Assembly: GCA_018401465.1 (NCBI GenBank)
Contig: JAGYKE010000005.1
Coordinates: 310,001-374,000 of the forward strand
Origin: Aestuariivita sp.
GTDB taxonomy: Bacteria; Pseudomonadota; Alphaproteobacteria; Rhodobacterales; Rhodobacteraceae
Reading direction: 5' to 3'
Length of the DNA stretch: 64,000 bases
The position numbers and the translations under genes are program-made. This document shows, piece after piece, positions 28,955-37,466 of this stretch (within the stretch, counting starts at the first letter, position 1; every line of letters begins with the position of its first letter). Under the pieces are notes generated by a model. That model was given only the letters and a program-made list of their open reading frames with translations, ran no database searches and was not told where the DNA came from.

Positions 28955-29214
28955 CGCGCGACCTCCGCCGCCAGTTCGGCGCCCAGCACTTCATGTGTCG
29001 TGGTGTTGCGCTGCACGACGATCCACGCGCTGCAGCCCGCTTCGTGATACCACAGCTCGCGCAGGACACCGGCAGGGTTCTCGCGCAGGTGGACGTACTC
29101 GGCCCAGGCATCCTCGCCCGCATCCGGGTCGGGCCGGTCCAGCGCCAAAGCCGCGCCGCGATAGGAAAACTCGCGGCTGTCGCGCGCCCCGCAAATCGGA
29201 CAGGTGATCCTCAT
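28951..29214 (-). CDS. soxD: Sarcosine oxidase subunit delta
   Basis: SoxD is an 87-residue zinc-binding subunit. CPICGARD (C5, C8) and a later HEAGCSAW provide the likely ligands, with the family stretch FSYRGAALALDRPDP between them. It lies between soxB and soxA and overlaps soxA. Confidence 0.94.
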   Translation of the reverse strand: MRITCPICGARDSREFSYRGAALALDRPDPDAGEDAWAEYVHLRENPAGVLRELWYHEAGCSAWIVVQRNTTTHEVLGAELAAEVAR

Positions 29215-29272
29215 CTCCGCGCCCCTGCTTCTTTCTGGTCAAACATACGCATGATCCCGACGCATCCGCCCT

Positions 29273-30526
29273 TCAATGCAGGTTGTGTTGAGAGCCGGTG
29301 CCCTCTTCGTCCATAAGCCCGTATCCGTCGCGGAACCGGTCCAGACGGAACTTGGTGGCATTCTCGTGATAGCGGCCGGTTGCCATGAGGTGGGCGAAGA
29401 CGTTGCCCGACCCCGGCACGGCCTTGAACCCGCCGTAGCACCAGCCGCAGTTGAGAAAGAGCCCATCGATCCCCGACCGGTCGATGATGGGCGAGCCGTC
29501 GGGCGTCATGTCCACGATGCCCCCCCAGCTGCGCAAGACGCGTGCCTTGCCGATCATCGGCATGAGCGCGAGGCCCGCCTCCATCACGTGTTCGGCCATC
29601 GGCAGGTTCCCCCGCGCGGCGTAGGACGCGTAGAAGTCGAGGTCCCCCCCGAAGACAAGGCCGCCCTTGTCGGACTGGCTGATATAGAAATGGCCCATCC
29701 CGAAGGTCACCACGTGGTCGATCACGGGCTTCAGCCCTTCGGTCACGAAAGCCTGCAGGATGTGGGACTCGATCGGCAGGCGCATGCCCGCCATGGCGGC
29801 GACCTGGCTCGACCGTCCGGCGACGACGACGCCCACCTTCTTCGCGCGGATCGCGCCGCGCGTGGTCTGCACGCCGGTGACGCGGCCCCCTTCGATGTCG
29901 ATGCCCGTGACCTCGCAGTTCTGGATCAGGTCGACCCCGCGTCGGTCGGCACCGCGCGCAAAGCCCCAGGCCACGGCATCGTGCCGGGCCGTGCCCCCGC
30001 GCGGGTGGCAAAGCCCGCCATAGACAGGAAAGCGCGGGTTGTCGAATTCGAGATAGGGCAGCATCTTCCGCACGCCTTCGCGGTCCAGCAAGATCGCGTC
30101 GTCGCCCTGATTGACCATCGAGTTGGCCCGCCGCGCGGCATAGTCGCGCTGCCCGTCGGAATGGAACAGGTTGATGATGCCCCGCTGGGAATGCATCACG
30201 TTGTAGTTCAGATCTTCCTCGAGCCCCTCCCAGAGCTTGAGGGAATGGCTGTAGAATTCCGAGTTGCCCGGCATGTTGTAGTTGGCGCGCACGATCGTCG
30301 TGTTCCGCCCCACGTTGCCGCCGCCGATATAGCCCTTTTCCAGCACGGCGACATTGGTGATGCCGTGGTCGCGCGCGAGGTAATAGGCCGTGGCCAATCC
30401 GTGGCCCCCGCCCCCGATGATGATGACGTCATATTCGGATTTCGGCTGCGGGTCGCGCCAATGCGGGGTCCAGCCCTTGTTGCCGGTCAGTCCCTCCTTC
30501 AGGATCCTCAAGCCCGAAAACCGCAT
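29273..30526 (-). CDS. soxB: Sarcosine oxidase subunit beta
   Basis: SoxB is the catalytic flavoprotein with a D-amino-acid-oxidase-like fold that demethylates sarcosine and carries covalent FMN and FAD. The dinucleotide-binding motif is at residues 34-52 (VIIIGGGGHGLATAYYLA). The C-terminus has GGIVDMTPDGSPIID and LNCGWCYGGFKA, typical of the family. It is first in the operon, with a divergent region of 297 bases to pyruvate carboxylase. Confidence 0.95.
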   Translation of the reverse strand: MRFSGLRILKEGLTGNKGWTPHWRDPQPKSEYDVIIIGGGGHGLATAYYLARDHGITNVAVLEKGYIGGGNVGRNTTIVRANYNMPGNSEFYSHSLKLWEGLEEDLNYNVMHSQRGIINLFHSDGQRDYAARRANSMVNQGDDAILLDREGVRKMLPYLEFDNPRFPVYGGLCHPRGGTARHDAVAWGFARGADRRGVDLIQNCEVTGIDIEGGRVTGVQTTRGAIRAKKVGVVVAGRSSQVAAMAGMRLPIESHILQAFVTEGLKPVIDHVVTFGMGHFYISQSDKGGLVFGGDLDFYASYAARGNLPMAEHVMEAGLALMPMIGKARVLRSWGGIVDMTPDGSPIIDRSGIDGLFLNCGWCYGGFKAVPGSGNVFAHLMATGRYHENATKFRLDRFRDGYGLMDEEGTGSQHNLH

Positions 30527-30823
30527 CTCGCACTCCCTGCGCGCGGGGCCAGTCCCCCGATTGCGCCACAGCTATCAAGGCCCGCGCCGCGCGCCCCATC
30601 CAGTTTCGACAATTTCTTGTCGTTGCGCGACCGCGACGCGATCCGCCGCGAGGCAGACAATGGCCACGCGACGCTTCCGGGCGCAAGATCAAGCCTGCCG
30701 CCCGCGTCGCGATGTCCCGCAGGTGCTAGCGCAAACAGCCGGATATCGTTCAAACTCGCGTGTTTACGACCCTCGCGTTTCTGCATAAGCACATTGCACC
30801 GATGCCTGAACCCGGAGGCCGAG
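30527..30823. other. Divergent intergenic region, soxB / pyc
   Basis: These 297 bases separate the start of the sarcosine oxidase operon from pyruvate carboxylase and must hold both promoters. I see one clear palindrome at 30607-30622 and the GGAGG of pyc at its right end. I find no RNA gene or credible small protein. Confidence 0.6.
30607..30622. promoter_or_regulatory. Palindrome near the sox operon start
   Basis: CGACAA-TTTC-TTGTCG is a perfect 6-bp inverted repeat 81 bases upstream of soxB. Such a site could bind a dimeric regulator of sarcosine use. No regulator gene is adjacent, so the binding protein is unknown. Confidence 0.4.
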
Positions 30824-33800
30824 ATGAGCCAGTTCCATAAGATCCTGATCGCCAACCGGGGGGAAATCGCGATCCGCGTCATGCGCGCCGCGAACGAACT
30901 GGGCAAGAAGACGGTCGCCGTCTTCGCCGAAGAAGACAAGCTGGGCCTGCACCGCTTCAAGGCGGACGAGGCGTACCGCATCGGCGAAGGGCTGGGCCCG
31001 GTCCAGGCCTATCTGTCGATCCCCGAGATCATCCGCGTGGCCCGCGAATGCGGCGCTGATGCGATCCACCCGGGCTACGGCCTTCTGTCGGAGAACCCCG
31101 CCTTCGTCGATGCCTGCGAACAGGCCGGCATCACCTTCATCGGCCCGCGGGCCGACACGATGCGCGCCCTTGGCGACAAGGCAAGCGCGCGCCGCGTGGC
31201 CATGGCCGCGGGCGTGCCCGTCATCCCCGCGACCGAAGTGCTGGGCGACGACATGGACGCGATCCGCGCCGAGGCCGAGGCGATCGGCTATCCGCTCATG
31301 CTCAAGGCATCCTGGGGCGGCGGCGGGCGCGGCATGCGCCCGATCAACGGACCCGGCGAGCTTGAGGAAAAGGTCAAGGAAGGCCGTCGCGAGGCCGAGG
31401 CCGCCTTCGGCAACGGCGAAGGCTATCTCGAAAAGATGATCCTGCGCGCGCGCCATGTCGAAGTGCAGATCCTCGGCGACAAGCACGGCGGCATGTATCA
31501 TCTTTTTGAGCGGGACTGTTCCGTCCAGCGCCGCAACCAGAAGGTCGTCGAACGCGCCCCCGCCCCTTACCTGACCGACGCCCAGCGCGCCGAGATCTGT
31601 GACCTTGGCTACCGCATCTGCAAACACGTGAACTACGAATGCGCGGGCACCGTCGAATTCCTCATGGATATGGAGTCGGACAAGTTCTACTTCATCGAAG
31701 TGAACCCCCGCGTGCAGGTCGAACACACGGTGACCGAAGAAGTCACCGGCATCGACATCGTGCAGACCCAGATCCTGATCGCCGAAGGCAAGACCATCGC
31801 CGAAGCCACGGGCAAGCCCACCCAAGGTGACGTGCGTCTCAACGGCCACGCGCTGCAGACGCGCATCACGACCGAGGACCCGCAGAACAACTTCATCCCC
31901 GATTACGGCCGCATCACCGCCTATCGCGAAGCGACCGGCATGGGCATCCGGCTTGACGGCGGCACGGCCTATACCGGCGGCGTCATCACGCGGTATTACG
32001 ATTCGCTGCTGACCAAGGTCACCGCCTGGGCGCAGACCCCCGACATGGCCATCGCCCGGATGGACCGCGCGCTGCGCGAATTCCGCATCCGGGGCGTCAG
32101 CACCAACATCGCCTTCGTCGAGAACCTGCTGAAACACCCCACGTTTCTGTCAAACGAATACACGACCAAGTTCATCGACACGACGCCCGAACTCTTCCGG
32201 TTCCCCAAACGGCGCGACCGCGGCACCAAGGTCCTGACCTACATCGCCAACATCACCGTGAACGGGCATCCCGAAACCAAGGGCCGCCCGCGCCCGCCCG
32301 CCGACATCAAGGTGCCGAAACCCCCTTTGAAGCGCGCCGAGCCGATGATGGGCACGCGCAACCTTCTCGAACAGAAGGGCCCGCAGGCGGTCGCCGACTG
32401 GATGAAGGCGCAGCGCCGCCTTCTGATCACCGACACGACCATGCGCGACGGGCACCAGTCGCTGCTGGCCACCCGCATGCGGTCCATCGACATGATCCGC
32501 GTGGCCCCGGTCTATGCCGCCAATCTGCCGCAGCTCTTCAGCATGGAATGCTGGGGCGGTGCCACCTTCGACGTCGCCTACCGCTTCTTGCAGGAATGTC
32601 CCTGGCAGCGCCTGCGCGACCTGCGCGAGGCGATGCCGAACCTCATGACACAGATGCTCCTGCGGGGCGCAAACGGCGTCGGCTACACCAACTACCCCGA
32701 CAACGTCGTGCAGGCCTTCGTGAAGGAGGCCGCGCACAACATCGACGTCTTTCGCGTGTTCGACAGCCTCAACTGGGTCGAGAACATGCGCGTCGCCATG
32801 GACGCGGTCATCGACAGCGGCAAGATCTGCGAAGGCACCGTCTGCTATACCGGCGACATCATGGACCCCGAGCGGTCCAAGTATGACCTCAAATACTATG
32901 TCGGCATGGCGAAGGAATTGCGCGACGCGGGCGCGCATGTGCTGGGGCTCAAGGACATGGCGGGCCTGCTGAAGCCCGCGGCCGCCCGGGTTCTGGTCAA
33001 GGCGCTGAAGGAAGAGGTGGGCCTGCCCATCCATTTCCACACGCACGACACCGCGGGCGTCGCCTGCGCCACCATCCTTGCCGCCAGCGAGGCGGGCGTG
33101 GACGCCGTCGATTGTGCGATGGACGCGCTGTCGGGCAACACGTCTCAGGCCACGCTCGGCACCGTGATCGAGGCGCTGCGCAACACCGACCGCGACACCG
33201 GCCTGTCGATCAAGGCCGTGCGCGAGATTTCCGATTACTGGGACGCCGTGCGCGCGCAATACGCGGCCTTCGAGAGCGGCCTGCAGGCCCCGTCCTCGGA
33301 AGTCTACCTGCACGAGATGCCCGGCGGGCAGTTCACCAATCTCAAGGCGCAGGCGCGTTCCATGGGGCTCGAAGACCGCTGGCACGAGGTGGCGCAGACC
33401 TATGCCGACGTGAACCAGATGTTCGGCGATATCGTGAAGGTGACGCCGTCGTCCAAGGTCGTGGGCGACATGGCGCTGATGATGGTGTCGCAGGGGCTGA
33501 CCCGCGCGGACGTGGAAAACCCCGCGCTCGAAGTGTCGTTCCCCGACAGCGTCATCGACATGATGCGCGGCAATCTCGGACAGCCGCCGGGCGGCTTCCC
33601 CGCGACGATCGTGCAGAAGGTCCTGAAGGACGAAGCCCCCATCACCCACCGCCCCGGCCGCGACGTGCCGGCGGTGGATCTGGAGGCGGTGCGCGCCAAG
33701 GTCTCGGCCGAGATGGAAGGCAAGACCGTCGATGACGAAGACCTGATGGGCTACATGATGTATCCCAAGGTCTTCCTCGATTACATGGGCCGCCACCGCA

Positions 33801-34261
33801 CCTATGGCCCGGTGCGCAGCCTGCCCACCAAGACCTTCTTCTACGGAATGGAACCGGGCGAGGAAATCACCGCCGAGATCGACCCCGGCAAGATCCTCGA
33901 AATCCGCTGCCAGACCGTGGGCGAGACGGACGAGAAGGGCGAGGTGCGCGTCTTCTTCGAACTGAACGGCCAGCCCCGCGTGATCCGCGTGCCGAACCGT
34001 CTGGTCAAATCGCAGACCGCCGCGCGCCCGAAGGCCGAGACCGGAAACCCCGCCCATATCGGTGCGCCCATGCCGGGGGTGGTCGCAACCGTCGCCGTCC
34101 AGCCGGGCAAGCCGGTCAAGGCGGGCGACCTGCTGCTGACCATCGAGGCGATGAAGATGGAAACCGGCATCCACGCCGAACGCGACGCGGTGGTGAAGGC
34201 GGTGCATGTGGGCCCCGCCGCGCAGATCGACGCCAAGGACCTGCTGGTGGAGTTCGAATAA
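30824..34261 (+). CDS. pyc: Pyruvate carboxylase
   Basis: It carboxylates pyruvate to oxaloacetate, an anaplerotic step. All domains are present in one chain of 1145 aa: biotin carboxylase (residues 1-450, KILIANRGEIAIRV and the ATP-grasp SWGGGGRGMR), carboxyltransferase (about 530-800, TDTTMRDGHQSLLATRMR), and a C-terminal biotinyl domain with AMKM at about 1109-1112, whose lysine (about 1111) is biotinylated. I chose the ATG at 30824 after CCGGAGG; the open frame upstream is a shadow over soxB. It is transcribed alone. Confidence 0.97.
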   Translation: MSQFHKILIANRGEIAIRVMRAANELGKKTVAVFAEEDKLGLHRFKADEAYRIGEGLGPVQAYLSIPEIIRVARECGADAIHPGYGLLSENPAFVDACEQAGITFIGPRADTMRALGDKASARRVAMAAGVPVIPATEVLGDDMDAIRAEAEAIGYPLMLKASWGGGGRGMRPINGPGELEEKVKEGRREAEAAFGNGEGYLEKMILRARHVEVQILGDKHGGMYHLFERDCSVQRRNQKVVERAPAPYLTDAQRAEICDLGYRICKHVNYECAGTVEFLMDMESDKFYFIEVNPRVQVEHTVTEEVTGIDIVQTQILIAEGKTIAEATGKPTQGDVRLNGHALQTRITTEDPQNNFIPDYGRITAYREATGMGIRLDGGTAYTGGVITRYYDSLLTKVTAWAQTPDMAIARMDRALREFRIRGVSTNIAFVENLLKHPTFLSNEYTTKFIDTTPELFRFPKRRDRGTKVLTYIANITVNGHPETKGRPRPPADIKVPKPPLKRAEPMMGTRNLLEQKGPQAVADWMKAQRRLLITDTTMRDGHQSLLATRMRSIDMIRVAPVYAANLPQLFSMECWGGATFDVAYRFLQECPWQRLRDLREAMPNLMTQMLLRGANGVGYTNYPDNVVQAFVKEAAHNIDVFRVFDSLNWVENMRVAMDAVIDSGKICEGTVCYTGDIMDPERSKYDLKYYVGMAKELRDAGAHVLGLKDMAGLLKPAAARVLVKALKEEVGLPIHFHTHDTAGVACATILAASEAGVDAVDCAMDALSGNTSQATLGTVIEALRNTDRDTGLSIKAVREISDYWDAVRAQYAAFESGLQAPSSEVYLHEMPGGQFTNLKAQARSMGLEDRWHEVAQTYADVNQMFGDIVKVTPSSKVVGDMALMMVSQGLTRADVENPALEVSFPDSVIDMMRGNLGQPPGGFPATIVQKVLKDEAPITHRPGRDVPAVDLEAVRAKVSAEMEGKTVDDEDLMGYMMYPKVFLDYMGRHRTYGPVRSLPTKTFFYGMEPGEEITAEIDPGKILEIRCQTVGETDEKGEVRVFFELNGQPRVIRVPNRLVKSQTAARPKAETGNPAHIGAPMPGVVATVAVQPGKPVKAGDLLLTIEAMKMETGIHAERDAVVKAVHVGPAAQIDAKDLLVEFE

Positions 34262-34465
34262 CTCAGGCCCTCCGGTCGCGCCCCAGCATCGCCGCCTGCG
34301 CGGTTGTCGGGGGCGCGGTCCGGAAGCGCGGTTATGTACTCAAGTGTGAAGAAACCCTAAACCGGCCCCTGCAAGTCCTTGTTTTTACGTCCCCCCACAA
34401 GCGTCCCATCGTGAGACACCCCAAAGAGGCGCGAGAAATTTTCACACCGCGCCCCATTTTTCCCC
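34262..34465. other. Intergenic region after pyc
   Basis: About 200 bases lie between pyc and the tRNA-Gly promoter. There is no open frame with coding character. The left part is GC-rich and the right part is richer in A and T. I see no convincing terminator. Confidence 0.5.
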
Positions 34466-34494
34466 TTGCAGCCCGCCGCGCCGGTCAGTATCTC
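34466..34494 (+). promoter_or_regulatory. Promoter of tRNA-Gly
   Basis: TTGCAG (34466-34471) and TATCTC (34489-34494) are separated by 17 bases and end 17 bases before the mature tRNA, a good sigma-70 arrangement. Confidence 0.65.
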
Positions 34495-34511
34495 ACGCTC
34501 ACCCAAAGGAT

Positions 34512-34586
34512 GCGGGCGTAGCTCAGGGGTAGAGCATAACCTTGCCAAGGTTAGGGTCGGGCGTTCGAATCGCCTCGCCCGCTCCA
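34512..34586 (+). tRNA. tRNA-Gly (GCC)
   Basis: The 75-base cloverleaf starts GCGGGCG and ends CGCCCGC-T-CCA with CCA encoded. The anticodon stem AACCT/AGGTT encloses the anticodon GCC, and the T-loop is TTCGAAT. Confidence 0.97.
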
Positions 34587-34648
34587 ATAGGGACCTTACC
34601 GAATGGCCGCCCGCCCGGGCGGCCTTCGTCGTTTCACGGATGGCTGCC

Positions 34649-35263
34649 ATGACGGTCCTGCCCGACCTGACACCGCTGATCCTGACCCTTGGATATCTCG
34701 CCTCGGCGGTGCTGGCGGCGTCCGCCGCACTGCAGGCGACGCGGCACGGCTTTGACCCTTTCGGTGCCACTGTCCTTGCCTTCGCGACCGCGCTGGGTGG
34801 TGGCACGTTGCGCGATCTGTTCCTGGGCCGGACACCGGTCTTCTGGATCAATGATCCGGTCTTTCTGGCCGTGATCATTCCCGTCGCGCTGGCGACATTC
34901 CTTCTGGCGGGGCGGATACCGCAGGGCGAAGGACAAAGGCTGCGGCTTCTGATGCAGCTCGACGCCGTGGGCCTTGCCCTCTTCACGCTGATCGGCGTGC
35001 GCATCGCGCAGGACGCGGGCACGCACTGGATCATCGCCATCGTGATCGGCTGCGTCACGGGGACCGTCGGCGGCATGATCCGCGACGTGCTGTGCAACGT
35101 GGCGCCTTCGATCCTGCGCGAAGACCTCTATGCCACGATCTCGCTGGCGGGCGGCGGTCTCTTCCTTGTGCTGGAGCCGGTGACGGGCACCGAAGCGGCC
35201 CTCGCCCTCAGCTTCGCCGCCATGCTGGCCGCGCGTCTGGTGACGATCGCGCGGCGCGGCTAG
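34649..35263 (+). CDS. Trimeric intracellular cation channel family (UPF0126) protein
   Basis: This integral membrane protein of about 204 aa has seven hydrophobic segments built as a duplicated three-helix unit. The two conserved glycine-rich motifs of the family are seen as ATALGGGTLRDLFLG (about residue 51) and CVTGTVGGMIRDVLCN (about 134). Bacterial homologues of TRIC channels conduct K+. Start codons at 34640 and 34649 are both possible. It follows tRNA-Gly directly. Confidence 0.88.
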   Translation: MTVLPDLTPLILTLGYLASAVLAASAALQATRHGFDPFGATVLAFATALGGGTLRDLFLGRTPVFWINDPVFLAVIIPVALATFLLAGRIPQGEGQRLRLLMQLDAVGLALFTLIGVRIAQDAGTHWIIAIVIGCVTGTVGGMIRDVLCNVAPSILREDLYATISLAGGGLFLVLEPVTGTEAALALSFAAMLAARLVTIARRG

Positions 35264-36174
35264 CCGTCCTTGGCATAGGTCGCCTCGAGCCGCGACCGCA
35301 GATACTCCGCCCCCGTGACCGTCGGATATTTCGCCGCCCCCGTGCCGGGCAGCGCCGCGATCACGGCATCCGGGTCGGGGTCGAGGAAGAAGGCCACCGA
35401 TTGCCGCGCGCGCTTCGGCGGCAGCACGCGGTGCGGGGTCGAGACGTAGATGTCGTTCGTCCAGCGCATCAGGCAATCGCCGATATTGACGACGAAGGCG
35501 CCGGGCACATGGGGCACATCCGTCCAGTCGCCCCCGCGCGGGCGCACCTGCAGCCCCGCCTCGCCATCGGTGAGAAGCAGCGTGACCGACCCGTAATCGG
35601 TATGCGCGCCTGCCCCGATCTCGCCCGCAGCACCCGTGCCAGGCGGATAGGACAGAAGACGCAGGGTCGCGAGCGGTGCCGCGAACTTGTCGTCGAAGAA
35701 CCCGGGCGGCAGGCCGAGGTCCCGCGCGAAGGCCGCGTGCAGCGCCACGCCCAGACGCCAGACCGCGTCGTAGTAGTCCAGCATCGTGTCGCGGAACCCC
35801 GGCAGGTCGGGCCAGACATTCACGCCCCGGAACGCCTCACCCGCCCGCACGCGCGGATCATCGGCGGGAAGGTCGAGGCCGATGTTGAACGCCTCCTTCC
35901 GGTCGATCTGGCCCGACGTCTCGTCCAGCCGCTCCGACCCTTCGGCGGCCCAGCCGCGGTTGTGGGGGTTCTTCAGGATCGACAACGATGCCTTGGCACC
36001 CGTGCCTTGCGCGAAGAAGGCGGCGCCCTGCGCGAAGACCCGCGCGGTCAGGTCCGGGGCCACGCCATGCCCGGTCAGGAGGAAGAACCCCGGCCCCCGG
36101 CAGGCCGCGCCCAGATCCGCCGCGAAGGCATCCGGGTCGGCGGCAAAGCCGCGCCAGTCAAGAACCGGGATCAC
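35260..36174 (-). CDS. 2-oxoglutarate/Fe(II) oxygenase, isopenicillin-N-synthase-like
   Basis: The protein (304 aa) has the DIOX N-terminal segment (IPVLDWRGF and GPGFFLLTGHGV) and the C-terminal double-stranded beta-helix. The iron ligands are seen in GAHTDYGS (H and D) and STPHRVL (second H), and RQSVAFF gives the 2-oxoglutarate-binding arginine. The GTG start at 36174 overlaps the stop of the upstream quinone reductase (GTGA). It is the last gene of the eight-gene catabolic operon. The substrate is unknown. Confidence 0.9.
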   Translation of the reverse strand: MIPVLDWRGFAADPDAFAADLGAACRGPGFFLLTGHGVAPDLTARVFAQGAAFFAQGTGAKASLSILKNPHNRGWAAEGSERLDETSGQIDRKEAFNIGLDLPADDPRVRAGEAFRGVNVWPDLPGFRDTMLDYYDAVWRLGVALHAAFARDLGLPPGFFDDKFAAPLATLRLLSYPPGTGAAGEIGAGAHTDYGSVTLLLTDGEAGLQVRPRGGDWTDVPHVPGAFVVNIGDCLMRWTNDIYVSTPHRVLPPKRARQSVAFFLDPDPDAVIAALPGTGAAKYPTVTGAEYLRSRLEATYAKDG

Positions 36175-36797
36175 GCTGGGCGCGCCGTCATCGCGCGCGG
36201 ACGCCCGATGAAGCGGTCCATCTTCGCCGCCACCCGCGCGAGATGCGCCGCCCGGCTTTCGGACGTGGAGAGGTCCATCAGGTAATGCGCGGCGAAGGCG
36301 GTCCGGCAGCCGCGGGCGCACAGAACCCGCACTCCGCGCAGCAGCGTCCGCTTGCCCGGCGCACCGATGAGCTGCGTCATCCACCAGCTCGCCCCGCAGG
36401 TGGTGAAGACCCCCATCCGCGTGATGTGGCCAAGGCCCGGACGGATGCGGGGCGTCTCGGCATCCGGCATGAGGAACGCCACGCCCGGCACCAGCACCCG
36501 GTCGAGCCAGCCCTTCAGCATCGCGGGCAGGCCATACCACCAGGTCGGATAGACGAAGATCAGCGTGTCGCACCATTGCAGGTCTTCGACATCGCGCGCC
36601 ACGGGCGCGATGTTGAGGCTCTCGTCCGCGTATTCGTCATGTTCGCGCGCGCCCATGACCGGATCGAAGCCGCGCGCGTAAAGGTCGGACAGCCGCACCT
36701 CGGCGCCCGCCGCGCGCAACCGCTCAAGCACCACGTCGCGCACGGCGGCGGTGAAGCTGTCGGGCCGGGGATGGCAATAGACGACCAGCGCGCGCAT
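36171..36797 (-). CDS. Flavodoxin-fold NAD(P)H quinone reductase (1)
   Basis: This 208-residue protein belongs to the NQO1/KefF-like flavodoxin family. LVVYCHPRPDSF (about residue 4) binds the FMN or FAD phosphate, and FVYPTWWYGLPAMLKGWLDRV (about 80) is the family signature. It follows a second member of the same family by one base (TGA-G-ATG) and overlaps the oxygenase gene. The two proteins share the same fold but are clearly diverged, so they could form a heterodimer or serve different steps. Confidence 0.9.
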   Translation of the reverse strand: MRALVVYCHPRPDSFTAAVRDVVLERLRAAGAEVRLSDLYARGFDPVMGAREHDEYADESLNIAPVARDVEDLQWCDTLIFVYPTWWYGLPAMLKGWLDRVLVPGVAFLMPDAETPRIRPGLGHITRMGVFTTCGASWWMTQLIGAPGKRTLLRGVRVLCARGCRTAFAAHYLMDLSTSESRAAHLARVAAKMDRFIGRPRAMTARPA

Positions 36798-36798
36798 C

Positions 36799-37380
36799 TC
36801 AGAAAGCCTCCATTTCCCGTCTCACAAGGTCCAGATGCGCGGCGCGGCGCGCATCACTCGCCCGGTTCATGTCGTACAGCGCGAGATAGCGCATCTTGTC
36901 GGGCAGGATGACATGCCAGACATGGCGCGTCACGCATTTGCGCGGCGGATCACCGGCAAGGAAGGCGCGCATCCGCGTCCCGCCATAGGTGGTGACGGCG
37001 GCGAGCTTGCGGATATGGGTCAGGTTCGGCACGACCTCGCCCGCCTCCAGCCGGAAGGACACGCCCGGCAGGAAGACCCGGTCGAGAAACCCTTTCAGGA
37101 TCGCCGGATAGCCGAAGTTCCAGACCGGAAACACCATAACCAGCGCCTGTGCCGCCATGAGGCGGTCCACGTATCCTTGCACCGGCGCGGTGTTCGGGCC
37201 GACATCGTGATAGGCGCGGCGTTCCTGCGCCGTCAGGACGGGCTGGAAGCCTTCGGCATAGAGATCGCAGTCATCGACCTCGTAGCCCGCCTTCCCCAAC
37301 CCCGCGACGGTGGCCTTGTGAAGGGCCCCGCCGAAGCTCTCCTCGCAGGGATGGGCATAGAGAACCATCACCCTCGCCAC
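36799..37380 (-). CDS. Flavodoxin-fold NAD(P)H quinone reductase (2)
   Basis: This 193-residue protein has VLYAHPCEESFGGALHKA at its N-terminus and VFPVWNFGYPAILKGFLDRVF (about residue 80), the same signatures as its downstream neighbour. I chose the GTG at 37380 because GGAAGGACAGG precedes it; ATG 37368 is possible. It is 86 bases after the FAD oxidoreductase gene in the same operon. A role in reducing a quinone-like intermediate or recycling flavin is inferred. Confidence 0.88.
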   Translation of the reverse strand: MARVMVLYAHPCEESFGGALHKATVAGLGKAGYEVDDCDLYAEGFQPVLTAQERRAYHDVGPNTAPVQGYVDRLMAAQALVMVFPVWNFGYPAILKGFLDRVFLPGVSFRLEAGEVVPNLTHIRKLAAVTTYGGTRMRAFLAGDPPRKCVTRHVWHVILPDKMRYLALYDMNRASDARRAAHLDLVRREMEAF

Positions 37381-37466
37381 GGCCCTGTCCTTCCTCTCGC
37401 CCCAAATATCCCGGGGGGCGGCCCGGCACGGGCCGTGGGGGCAGAGCCCCCTCCCCCATGTCAATC

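Noticed and set aside
29276-30823. Upstream extension of the pyruvate carboxylase frame
   Set aside because: The open frame runs antisense through soxB, and the family N-terminus with a good ribosome binding site is at 30824.
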